The notes under the pieces are model-generated. The model ran no database searches. It worked only from the letters and a program-made list of their open reading frames with translations, and had not been told where the DNA came from. Below, piece after piece: positions 15,049 to 23,198 of a stretch of DNA of 42,300 nucleotides (position 1 is its first letter; the number at the start of each line of letters is the position of its first letter). Source of the stretch: Candidatus Lambdaproteobacteria bacterium (GTDB lineage Bacteria; SAR324; JACQKK01); assembly GCA_016204605.1 (NCBI GenBank), contig JACQKK010000138.1, positions 1-42,300 of the forward strand. The letters are read 5' to 3'. The translations under genes and the position numbers were made by a program.

Positions 15049-15876
15049 ATGTCCATGGCCGCCTCCGTCCCAACCTCCGCGCCCCTGACCTTCCGCCGGA
15101 GGCGCGCGCACCCTCGGGTTCCTTGCGCATCGCTCGCCGCGGCCCTGGCGTTGGCCCTGCTGCCGGCGTTGCTGGTGCCGTGGGCGCCCGCCTTCGGCCA
15201 GGGCGCCGGGAGCGGGGCGCGGGGTGCGGGGGGCGCGCAGGCGGGCGCTGCCCCGGCCGCCCCGGGCGCGAAGCCGGCGACGGAGGCGAAGGCTGCGCCG
15301 GCCGCGTTGCCCGCGCAAGGCGCCATGCCCGCGCCAGGAGCCATGCCCGCGCGGGGCGCCGTACCGGCTTCACAGCCGGGAGCGGGAGCCATGCCGGCCA
15401 ACGCCATGGCTGCTCCGGCGGGCGCGCCGCCCGGGCCCGCGGGCGGGCCCATGACCTACGGCAGCGACTATGCCAGCTACGAGCAGGTGACCGGCTACGT
15501 GATCAGCGCGGCCCACGGCAACCGCTATGTCGTGACCTACATCTATCCGCCGGCCGCGGCCGAGCTGTTCCGGGAAAACGCGAAGCTGGTGCGGACGGGC
15601 AGCGGCAAGGGGTTCAATCCCTATCCCGTGGGGACGGTGCTGGTGCAGGCGTCGTGGCAGAAGGCGCCCGATGGTCGCCCCGGCCCCCCCGCCCCGTTGT
15701 TCCTGATGAAGAAGGAGCCCGACGGCTTCGACCCCACCGGCGGCGACTGGCGCTACGGCATCGCCCGGCCGGGCATGGTGCTGGTGGGCGATGGCATCGC
15801 CGGGCCGGTCGATTTCTGCAAGCAGTGCCACGCCGCGGCGCAGGTCCGCGACCACGTCTACGCCGTGGACCGTTAG
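15049..15876 (+). CDS. Cytochrome P460-like secreted c-type heme protein
   Basis: 275 residues from MSMAAS. Signal peptide to about residue 50 (PAFG-Q); then an 80-residue Ala/Pro/Gly linker with MPAPGAMPARGAVP-type repeats (55-133). The folded domain (135-275) has the features of the cytochrome P460 family: the sequence YPVGTVLVQASWQ (192-204), a long strand with LFLMKKEPDGFDPTGGDWRYG (217-237), and a single C-terminal heme attachment motif CKQCH (257-261). P460 proteins carry a modified c-heme and oxidise hydroxylamine or detoxify NO; other members have unknown substrates. The heme Cys-Cys-His is intact; whether the cross-linking lysine is present cannot be told by eye. Alternative start at the in-frame ATG 14932 is less likely. 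Confidence 0.8.
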   Translation: MSMAASVPTSAPLTFRRRRAHPRVPCASLAAALALALLPALLVPWAPAFGQGAGSGARGAGGAQAGAAPAAPGAKPATEAKAAPAALPAQGAMPAPGAMPARGAVPASQPGAGAMPANAMAAPAGAPPGPAGGPMTYGSDYASYEQVTGYVISAAHGNRYVVTYIYPPAAAELFRENAKLVRTGSGKGFNPYPVGTVLVQASWQKAPDGRPGPPAPLFLMKKEPDGFDPTGGDWRYGIARPGMVLVGDGIAGPVDFCKQCHAAAQVRDHVYAVDR

Positions 15877-16112
15877 CAACCCCGGCGCTCTTCCCGGCAG
15901 CGCGCGGAAGCCAAGGCGGTGCCCCGGCTGCCGCGGGGCCGGGCCCGCCCGGTGCGGCAGGCGCAAAAAGCGCAATCCGTTCGGCCCTTTCCCACCAAGG
16001 TTGCTCCGGTTGTGCCATCGCCTGTAGAATAGCGTGGTTTTGTCCGGAGCTCATCCCTCACTCGGCCTCCGCGTTCCCTGGAGGCGGTTTCCCCCCTGGA
16101 AGGAGAACGTGC

Positions 16113-16523
16113 ATGGCGGCGTTTCACGCGGCGGGACGCTCCTGGCTCATGCGCCTCGCGCTGGCTGCGGTACTCGTGCTGGGCTTGGCCCAGGCTGTGC
16201 GGGCCCAGAAGCTGGAGATCGTGTTCCGCGACGGCTTGTGGGGCTTGGCCATCGGCGCCCTGGTGGGAGCGGCTCAGATCGCGTTGGATGAGAACGACCC
16301 GGAGAAAGAGTTTCCCCGCCGGATCGTGCAAGGCGCGGCCATCGGCGTGCTGGTCGGGGTGGCCTATGGCGTGGCCGACGCCTATGGCGTCTTCAAAGGC
16401 GGGCCCCTCGCCCTGTATGAGCCGGGGCAGAACCGGCTCACGCTCGGTGCTCCCCTGCTGACGGTCTCGCGCGACGAGCGGGGCGGTTCGGTCGCCGCGG
16501 AACTGTTCCAGCTGCGGTTCTAG
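16113..16523 (+). CDS. Small secreted glycine-rich protein of unknown function
   Basis: 136 residues with a good ribosome binding site (GGAAGGAGAA) before the ATG. Signal peptide 1-31 (AVRA-Q). The mature part has two Gly/Ala-rich hydrophobic stretches (GLAIGALVGAAQIAL 44-58 and GAAIGVLVGVAYGVADAYG 74-92) in glycine-zipper style, separated by a charged segment, and a beta-rich end finishing with phenylalanine (LFQLRF). It may insert into the outer membrane or line a small oligomer. I do not recognise the family. It converges on the M14 peptidase gene with a 12-bp gap. Confidence 0.7.
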   Translation: MAAFHAAGRSWLMRLALAAVLVLGLAQAVRAQKLEIVFRDGLWGLAIGALVGAAQIALDENDPEKEFPRRIVQGAAIGVLVGVAYGVADAYGVFKGGPLALYEPGQNRLTLGAPLLTVSRDERGGSVAAELFQLRF

Positions 16524-16535
16524 CCCCATCCGCGC

Positions 16536-17294
16536 TCAGGGGCGTTTGGGCGGCGGGACGAAGCGGTGGCGGTTCAGTTCCGTGACGAACGCCAGCACCT
16601 GCGGCAGGATGGCATAGAGCTCGCCATGCGATATGCCCCGTCGCAGCTCCCAGGTGAACACGAGCAGATCGTTTTCCATGGCGAACGAGCCCAGCGCGCC
16701 CGGGGTGGGATAGCCCACCGACGGGCGGCGCTCGATGCCCACCGCCGCGGTGAACGTGGCGACGGCCCGGTTGATCGCGGCGGGCAGGGTCTCGGGCGGG
16801 CGCTCGATCTCGACGAAGCTCTCCTTGTAGCTGTGGAAGGAGAGCACCATCGAGGGCCGCACCCGGGCCAGGGCGGCGAAGAAGGCCTGGTTCTCCGGTT
16901 CGGAGCCCGGCGCCGAGCCAGGCGGGTAGCGCGGGTTGAGAGGCTCCGGCTTCCAATCCCGCGAGGGCAGGTTGCGGTTGAGATCGACGTTGCGCGCGTT
17001 CCAGCGCTGCCGCAGCAGCGCTCCATCGGGGTTGAGGCAGGGGATGAGCGGCAGCGCGCAACCCGTGGCCAGCAGCAGATGGGCGAGAAAGACGCCCTCC
17101 GACTCGTCGCCGTGGACGCCGCCCATCAGCAGCAGGTTGGCGGGGGCCGGATTGAACAGGCTGATCGGGTGGCCCAGCACCGATTGGCCCACCCGCTCGG
17201 GGCGGCCCTGGGGCCGGTTGGCATCGTTCCAGGGGGGCGGGTCGGCCAGCAGCGGCATGGCCGGATAGGGGAGCACGGGGATCGCGATGGCCAT
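16536..17294 (-). CDS. M14-family zinc carboxypeptidase / murein peptide amidase-like
   Basis: 252 residues, cytosolic by the lack of a signal peptide. Zinc ligands are visible as H61-x-x-E64 in GGVHGDESEG and H154 in LSFHSYKES; the substrate-binding Asn-Arg pair is in NVDLNRNLP (103-110), and the catalytic glutamate is E216 in FTWELRRG. Length and the HGDE motif resemble MpaA, which cleaves the gamma-D-Glu-mDAP bond of recycled murein tripeptide, though other M14 specificities are possible. The start was set at MAIAIPVLPYP because upstream sequence is low-complexity. Convergent with the small secreted gene. Confidence 0.85.
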   Translation of the reverse strand: MAIAIPVLPYPAMPLLADPPPWNDANRPQGRPERVGQSVLGHPISLFNPAPANLLLMGGVHGDESEGVFLAHLLLATGCALPLIPCLNPDGALLRQRWNARNVDLNRNLPSRDWKPEPLNPRYPPGSAPGSEPENQAFFAALARVRPSMVLSFHSYKESFVEIERPPETLPAAINRAVATFTAAVGIERRPSVGYPTPGALGSFAMENDLLVFTWELRRGISHGELYAILPQVLAFVTELNRHRFVPPPKRP

Positions 17295-17573
17295 GGCCGG
17301 TGCGCTGGTTCGGGGTTGGGCGGAACGCGCACGCCGTCCGCACCGGGCGGTGCACCGTTCTCTACGGGACGTGCGCCGTGCGCGCGGTATCGTAGCGGAA
17401 CTGGGCGCCGCTCCGCAACACCGACCGGTGCGGGCGCGAAACGTCAAAAGGGCCCGCGGGCGACGGGCGAGGGCTGTCCTCTCCCGTGATTTGTAACCTG
17501 CGGGCGACTGTGCGACAAGAAATGCGCCGCCGGGGGCGGTGGCGTTCCAGCGGGGGCGAGGATCGGAGGAACC

Positions 17574-19592
17574 ATGTCTCATGAAGTCCACGCAGCGCTG
17601 ACGGCCATTCGCAATCGCCTCGACCATTTCGTCGTGGGCCACGGCCAGGTCAAGGAGGCCCTGCTGCTGGCCCTGATCGGCCGGGAGCACTTCTACCTGC
17701 AGGGCGAGCCGGGCTGCGCCAAGACGCTGCTCGCGGAGGTGGCCGGCCACGCCGCAGGGCTCGCGTTCGAGTTCTGCCAGTTCCACCGCGATACGCGCCT
17801 CAACGACCTGCTCGGCGACGTGGTGCTGCGCCGCAGCCGGCAGGCCGATGGCGGGGAGATCATCGAGCAGACGCTGCGCCACGGCGGCTTGCTGCGCGCC
17901 CAGATCGCGGTGCTCGACGACATCACCCGCGCGCCCGGCGAGGCGCTCAACGTGCTGCTGCGGCTGCTCAACGAGCGCGAGTACCTTTCGCAGCGCATCC
18001 CGCTGATGTCGGCCATCGCCACCACCAACCCCACCGGCGACGAGTACTACAACGAGCCGCTGGACCCCGCCAACCTGGACCGCTTCACCCTCCAGTTCAA
18101 GGCCAAGGGGGCGCTGGGCGGCAGCGACTTCGAGCTGGCGCGCAGCATCATGGATCGCTACGACGGCTTCCAGCCGAACATGGAAGAAGGCGAACAGGTG
18201 AGCGCGGAGCTGCTCGAGCGGGCGTACCAGGCCCACCGCCAGGTGAAGCTGCCGCGGTATGTGCTGCGGGCCTACCTCAAGTTCGTGCACGACCTGGTGC
18301 ACAAATATGGCTGCACGCCGGCCAACTCGCTGCTCACCGACCGCACTATGCTGGTCAAGGCGCCGCGCATGATCAAGGCCATGGCGCTGCTGCAGGGGCG
18401 CACCAGCGCCACCCCCGACGACCTGCGCGTGCTCAAGTACATCCTCACCTTCCGCATTCCCGAGGAGCTCTACGAGCAGCTCGATGAGCTGCTGGAGCAG
18501 TTGATCGAGGAGGCGGAGCAGGCCGATGCGGGCGAGCAGGATTCGGCCGAAAGCGAGCAGATGGAGGGCATCCGCGGCCAGGAGGAGGGCGAATCGGAGG
18601 GCGACGAGCAGCAGCAGCAGGATGCCGGCGACAGCGCGCTGGCCGATGAGATCCTCGAATCCGTCCAGTCGCAGCAGGGCGACGCGGAGAACCTGCACTC
18701 CATCCAGCAGCAGGCGCAGGGCGGCGACGACAATCAGTCGAAGTTCCAGCGCAACCAGATGCAGCCGGTGACGAACATCGAGCTGCTGATGAACAAGATC
18801 AAGGGGCGGCTCGAGGAGAACCCGGCCGAGTCGGAGCAGCACCCCGGCGGCTCGCCGCGCACCTACAAGCGCATGAAGACCTTCGAGGAGTTCCTCGATT
18901 CGGACCCCGTCGAGACCTCGATCTGGCTGGAGCGCACCCACCCCACGCTGCCCCGCGCCTTCCGGCGAGAGAAGAAGCACCTGGGCGGCAAGGTGGTCAT
19001 CATCCGCGACGTGAGCCAGTCGATGGAGGGCCGCTATGCCCGCTGGACCTCCTCGGTGGTGACGCGGCTCGTCGATATGGTGCGCAAGAAGCGCATGCGC
19101 ATCGGCTATATCGAGTTCAACCACGTCTCGCACAAGTACCACCACGACGGTCGGTTCTTCACGCGCGACTACGACAAGATCGTCGAGATCGCCACCAACG
19201 TCTCGTGCTCGGGGGTGACCAACTACCAGTTCCCCCTGCGCGATGCGCTGGACGAGCTGCGCGCCGGGGCGACCCACAACAAGCACATCGTGTTCCTCAC
19301 CGATGGCGAACCCACCCAGGGCGATTGGCTGGTGCGGGAGGAGCGCCGCATGGCGCGCGTCTCTGGGGTCTCCATCCACACGCTGTTCATCGGCACCAGC
19401 GAATGCCCGGAAATCCTCGATATCCTCTCGGAGGAGAGCGATGGCTTCCGGTTCCTGGCGATCCCCGATGACAAGGGCGGCCTGAACCTGCAGGAGCGCA
19501 CGCCGCGCACCCCGGTCGGGCCGCAGCCGATCAGCACCCTGGGTCCCGAACCGCTCAAGGGGTCCGGCACTCGCGCCCGCTCCCGGCGCTGA
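17574..19592 (+). CDS. MoxR-type AAA ATPase fused to a VWA domain
   Basis: 672 residues. N-terminal MoxR AAA+ module: Walker A GEPGCAKT (44-51), Walker B VLDD (113-116), then ATTNPTGDEYYNEPLDPANLDRF with sensor 1. A very acidic, Gln-rich linker (about 315-410) joins it to a C-terminal von Willebrand factor A domain whose MIDAS metal site is complete: DVSQS (479-483), SGVTNY and LTDGEPTQGD. Usually MoxR and its VWA partner are separate proteins; here they are one chain. MoxR-VWA systems act as chaperones inserting metals or maturing large complexes. A CGGAGGA ribosome binding site precedes the ATG. The next gene is a second, stand-alone MoxR, so the two ATPases may form a mixed hexamer. Confidence 0.92.
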   Translation: MSHEVHAALTAIRNRLDHFVVGHGQVKEALLLALIGREHFYLQGEPGCAKTLLAEVAGHAAGLAFEFCQFHRDTRLNDLLGDVVLRRSRQADGGEIIEQTLRHGGLLRAQIAVLDDITRAPGEALNVLLRLLNEREYLSQRIPLMSAIATTNPTGDEYYNEPLDPANLDRFTLQFKAKGALGGSDFELARSIMDRYDGFQPNMEEGEQVSAELLERAYQAHRQVKLPRYVLRAYLKFVHDLVHKYGCTPANSLLTDRTMLVKAPRMIKAMALLQGRTSATPDDLRVLKYILTFRIPEELYEQLDELLEQLIEEAEQADAGEQDSAESEQMEGIRGQEEGESEGDEQQQQDAGDSALADEILESVQSQQGDAENLHSIQQQAQGGDDNQSKFQRNQMQPVTNIELLMNKIKGRLEENPAESEQHPGGSPRTYKRMKTFEEFLDSDPVETSIWLERTHPTLPRAFRREKKHLGGKVVIIRDVSQSMEGRYARWTSSVVTRLVDMVRKKRMRIGYIEFNHVSHKYHHDGRFFTRDYDKIVEIATNVSCSGVTNYQFPLRDALDELRAGATHNKHIVFLTDGEPTQGDWLVREERRMARVSGVSIHTLFIGTSECPEILDILSEESDGFRFLAIPDDKGGLNLQERTPRTPVGPQPISTLGPEPLKGSGTRARSRR

Positions 19593-19633
19593 GCGGCAGG
19601 CGGGCATCCCACCCCCACGCCGCGGGAGCGAGC

Positions 19634-20656
19634 ATGGCCACGCGATCACGAGCCACCTCAGCCAAACGAGGAAGGAGAACACCGTTGGAAGGCAACACGG
19701 AAATTCAGACGATCGCCCGGCGCTTCGGCGGACTGCGGCGCGAGATGGACCGGTTCGTGATCGGCCACGACGAGGTCAAGGCGGGATTGATCCTCGGGCT
19801 GCTGGCCCGGGAGCACATCTACATCGAGGGGCCGCCCGGCATGGCCAAGACCATGCTCTCCGAGATCGTCTCGGCCGCCTCGAACCTCAAGTTCTACTTC
19901 TACCAGTTCCACCGCGACACGCGCCTGGCGGAGCTGGTGGGAGATATCGTCATCCAGCGCGAGCAGGAGGCGGGGGCGGGCGAGCTGATCCGGCAGTCGA
20001 TCCGCCGGGGCGGGGTGCTCACGGCCGAGCTGTGCGTGCTCGACGACATCTCGCGGGCGCCCGGCGAGGCGCTCAACGTGCTGCTGCGCATCCTCAACGA
20101 GCGCGAGTTCCTCGACGAACCGATCCCGCTCCTGACGGCGATCGCCACCAGCAATCCCACCCTGGACGAGTACTACAACGAGCCGCTGGACCCGGCGAAC
20201 CTGGACCGCTTCACCATCCAGCTCCGCTCCCACGGTCTGATCCAGGAGAACCAGTGGGACAACGTGCAGAAGGTGATCGATCTCTACGCGGCCAGCACGT
20301 TCAGCGAGGAGGTGCAGCCCGACCCGATCCTGAACCGGGAGGTGTTCGACCGCGGCTACGAGCTGCTGCGCCAGGTGGAGGTGCCCGAGACCATCAAGCG
20401 GGCGCTGATCGACCTGCTCTCGCGGTTCGTGAACCAGTTCAAGCTCGATCCGAGCAACTCGCTCATCACGGATCGCAGCTTCCTCGTCAAGGCGATCAAG
20501 ATCTTCAAGGCCAACGCGCTGCTCCATGGGCGGAGCCAGGTGAGCCCGGAGGATCTGAGCGTGCTGCGGTTCCTCACCACGTTCCGGGTGCCGGACGAGA
20601 TCGACCGCAACATGCCCACGCTGATCGCCGAATCGATCCAGCGCGTGGCGGAGTGA
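19634..20656 (+). CDS. MoxR-family AAA ATPase
   Basis: 340 residues. Walker A GPPGMAKT (66-73), Walker B VLDDISRAPGEALN, sensor segment ATSNPTLDEYYNEPLDPANLDRF. It is a close paralogue of the ATPase half of the upstream fusion protein (QFHRDTRL, RAPGEALNVLLR and EPLDPANLDRFT are shared) but has no VWA domain. The gap to that gene is 41 bases, so they are co-transcribed. Two starts are possible: the ATG used here (GGGAG upstream) or a TTG at 19685 with a stronger AGGAAGGAGA, which would remove 17 basic residues. Confidence 0.9.
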   Translation: MATRSRATSAKRGRRTPLEGNTEIQTIARRFGGLRREMDRFVIGHDEVKAGLILGLLAREHIYIEGPPGMAKTMLSEIVSAASNLKFYFYQFHRDTRLAELVGDIVIQREQEAGAGELIRQSIRRGGVLTAELCVLDDISRAPGEALNVLLRILNEREFLDEPIPLLTAIATSNPTLDEYYNEPLDPANLDRFTIQLRSHGLIQENQWDNVQKVIDLYAASTFSEEVQPDPILNREVFDRGYELLRQVEVPETIKRALIDLLSRFVNQFKLDPSNSLITDRSFLVKAIKIFKANALLHGRSQVSPEDLSVLRFLTTFRVPDEIDRNMPTLIAESIQRVAE

Positions 20657-20720
20657 GCCCCGCTCCCGCCGCGCCGGCGCCCGGCCGCGCCGCATGACGG
20701 GCACGGGGCGGGACGATCCC

Positions 20721-21113
20721 TCAGCGGCGGAGGGGGCGGCGCCGCCCCCCGGCGCCGCACCAGGCAAGCACGCCCCAGGCGACGAGCCAGACCGTCCCGC
20801 CGGCCGGCGTGATCCAGGCGAACACCCACAGGTCGGTCAGTGCCAGCGCGTAGAGGCTGCCCGAGAACAGCACGATCCCCGCGCCGAAGCCCCAGGCCAC
20901 CCAGGGCAGCCGCGGCTCCCGCGGCCAGAGCTCCGCCAGCACGCCCGTGGCCAGCAACGCCAGCGCGTGCACCAGATGGTACTGCACGCCGGTCTGGAAG
21001 ATCGTCACCGCCTGCAGCGGCAGGACGGCCCTGAGCGCGTGCGCGCCGAACGCCCCCAGGGCGACCCCGAGCCCCCCCAGCGCGCCCGCCGCCAGCAGAA
21101 TCGGTCTGTCCAT
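20721..21113 (-). CDS. DUF423 family small membrane protein
   Basis: 130 residues with four predicted membrane helices (about 4-26, 40-62, 68-90 and 96-118). The N-terminal helix with GALGGLGVALGAFGAHAL and the middle QTGVQYHLVHALALL segment are typical of the DUF423/YgdD/TMEM256-like family; its function is unknown. The start follows AAGGGG at suitable distance; an in-frame ATG 7 codons upstream is less well placed. It converges on the MoxR gene. Confidence 0.85.
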   Translation of the reverse strand: MDRPILLAAGALGGLGVALGAFGAHALRAVLPLQAVTIFQTGVQYHLVHALALLATGVLAELWPREPRLPWVAWGFGAGIVLFSGSLYALALTDLWVFAWITPAGGTVWLVAWGVLAWCGAGGRRRPLRR

Positions 21114-21247
21114 GGGAAATCCCCTTCCGCGCATGGGTCAATTCGAGTAATGAGAGGAGTGATCGGGGGCTGTCCCCCCGGGCGTCGTCTTCGCGCCGCA
21201 GCTCGTCGAGCGGCGCCTATCGAGACGTGGTACCGCCGCCGAGCGCC

Positions 21248-21928
21248 ATGGCCGATATCGATCAAGTCGCCGCAGCCAGGGCCGGCCTCCAGTTGATGCT
21301 GGAGGGCAACCAGACGCTGCTGGAGCATTTTCAGGGCCTGCTGGATCGGCTCCTCGCGATCGAGGCCCTGCCCCCTGCAGAGCGCCAGGCGCAGTTCGGC
21401 GAGCTGGTCGCCTCCGGGGGGCTGATGGTCAACGGCGTGGACGTGCGCCGCTACGCACAGACCGACAGCGCGAAGCCGCTCAAGCCGCACCAGTTCCTGC
21501 GGCGCACCCATCGCCGCATGGTGAACACGGTGCTGCTGATCACCGAGTTCCGCAAGCGCAACCTGTTTCCGGCCGGCCAGACGCTGATCGCGCAGATCGA
21601 CGATATCACCGGCGCGCTCGTCGACGAGAGCAACCCCCGGGCCGTGCTCGCGTTCCGCGCCAAGGTCGAGGCCATCCGGCAATCCACGCTGTTCCAGGAT
21701 TACCTCGGCGCCAAGAAGGCCTTCGTCAACGTGGACCCCGACCTGCGCAACCACGCCGAGGTGATCGCCACCCGGGAAGCGGTGGAGGAGGGCAAGGACG
21801 CCCTCGAATACCGTGCCGATGAGCTGCAGCAGATGGGCGACCGGATGGAGCAGGGCGAACTGGCGCCCGACGATGTCCTCAAGCAGCTCGAAAGCTTCGC
21901 GAGCGGCTTGGGCGAAAAGGACGGCTGA
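21248..21928 (+). CDS. Unrecognised soluble helical protein
   Basis: 226 residues, acidic and almost wholly helical, without signal peptide or membrane segment. Visible features are a heptad-like N-terminal helix (LLEHFQGLLDRLLAIEAL), a basic patch KPHQFLRRTHRRMVN (79-93), and a strongly acidic C-terminal third (AVEEGKDALEYRADELQQMGDRMEQGE). I do not know the family. It lies alone between a DUF423 gene and the UDP-xylose synthase gene. Upstream an in-frame GTG at 21227 would add 7 residues. Confidence 0.65.
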   Translation: MADIDQVAAARAGLQLMLEGNQTLLEHFQGLLDRLLAIEALPPAERQAQFGELVASGGLMVNGVDVRRYAQTDSAKPLKPHQFLRRTHRRMVNTVLLITEFRKRNLFPAGQTLIAQIDDITGALVDESNPRAVLAFRAKVEAIRQSTLFQDYLGAKKAFVNVDPDLRNHAEVIATREAVEEGKDALEYRADELQQMGDRMEQGELAPDDVLKQLESFASGLGEKDG

Positions 21929-22046
21929 CCCTTTTCCGCGCACGCGGCAGCACACCTCTCGGGGCGAGTGGGCAAAGTGTGGCACGCCCGCCCCCGGCCC
22001 ATGCGCGGCGCTCGTCGACCGAGTGCCCTGGCGGCAACCCCGCCCG

Positions 22047-23003
22047 TCAGGGGGCCTTGCCCTCGCCGGCACCGAGCAACCGATCGAAGTAGGCGATGGT
22101 CGGGCCGAGCCCCCGTTCGAGCGACACGCTCGGCGCCCAGCCCAGCTCGGCGCGCGCCAGGGAGATATCCGGGTCCCGTTGGACGGGGTCGTCCGCGGGC
22201 CGGGGCAGGAAGCGCAGCTCCGAGCGTGACCCCGTCTGGGCCAGCACCATCTCGGCCAGGCGCAGGATCGGCACGGCGCCGGGGTTGCCGAGGTTGACCG
22301 GCCCGATGAAGCCGGGCTTGGCCATCATGCGCACCATGCCTTCCACCAGGTCATCGACGTAGCAGAAGGCGCGGGTCTGCCGGCCATCGCCATGGATGGT
22401 GAGGGGCTGGTTGCGCAGCGCCTGGATGATGAAATTGCTCACCACCCGGCCGTCGTCGGGCTGCATGCGCGGGCCGTACGTGTTGAAGATGCGGACGATC
22501 TTCACCTTGACCCGATGCTGGCGGTGGTAATCCATCAGCAGGGTCTCGGCGACGCGCTTGCCCTCGTCGTAGCAACTGCGGATGCCGATCGGGTTCACGT
22601 GGCCCCAGTAGGTCTCCTTCTGCGGGTGCTCGACCGGATCGCCGTACACCTCCGAGGTGGAAGCCTGGAGCAGCGTGGCGCCCGTGCGCTTGGCCACTCC
22701 CAGCATGTTCATGGTGCCCAGCACGCTCGTCTTGACCGTCTTGATGGCATTGTACTGGTAGTGCACCGGGGAGGCCGGGCAGGCCAGATTGTAGATCTGC
22801 TCCACCTCCAGGTAGATCGGATGGACGATATCGTGGCGGATGGCCTCGAAGCGCGGATTGTCGCGCAGGTGAGCAATGTTGGTCTTCGATCCGGTGAAGT
22901 AGTTGTCCAGGCACAGCACCTCGTGGCCTTCGGCCAGCAGCCGCTCGCAGAGATAGGAGCCGATGAAGCCGGCCCCGCCGGTGATCAGGATTCGCTTTGG
23001 CAC
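22047..23003 (-). CDS. uxs: UDP-glucuronate decarboxylase (UDP-xylose synthase)
   Basis: 318 residues, extended SDR fold. Converts UDP-glucuronate to UDP-xylose with tightly bound NAD. Evidence: Rossmann motif GGAGFIG (9-15), ASTSEVYGD (114-122), catalytic Y145-DEG-K149 in [11 protein letters not shown], and [18 protein letters not shown] (175-192), a string characteristic of UXS rather than of UDP-galactose epimerase. The start is the GTG at 23001-23003 preceded by GGAGAGG; a longer frame upstream adds an Arg/Ala-rich stretch of 18 residues that looks untranslated. It is divergent from UDP-glucose dehydrogenase, which makes its substrate. Confidence 0.93.
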   Translation of the reverse strand: MPKRILITGGAGFIGSYLCERLLAEGHEVLCLDNYFTGSKTNIAHLRDNPRFEAIRHDIVHPIYLEVEQIYNLACPASPVHYQYNAIKTVKTSVLGTMNMLGVAKRTGATLLQASTSEVYGDPVEHPQKETYWGHVNPIGIRSCYDEGKRVAETLLMDYHRQHRVKVKIVRIFNTYGPRMQPDDGRVVSNFIIQALRNQPLTIHGDGRQTRAFCYVDDLVEGMVRMMAKPGFIGPVNLGNPGAVPILRLAEMVLAQTGSRSELRFLPRPADDPVQRDPDISLARAELGWAPSVSLERGLGPTIAYFDRLLGAGEGKAP

Positions 23004-23198
23004 GCGTCGCCTCTCCGTCTGAGCCCGTGCAGCGCCGGGGACGCCGCGGCCCGCCATCCGCGCGTGGCGTACCGCTTGCGCTTTTCGTCCCGGCTGTTAG
23101 CTTCTAGAGCGCCACGCGGCGCCCTGCCGGGCGGGTGCGCCCGGCGATTTGGCGCCAGGGTGGGGGCGCCGCGGATCCGAAAGCCAGCCGGTCAAACC

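Noticed and set aside
22047..23003. UDP-glucose 4-epimerase or dTDP-glucose dehydratase as the function
   Set aside because: The strings [18 protein letters not shown] and SCYDEGKR are those of UDP-glucuronate decarboxylase, and the divergent gene makes its substrate.
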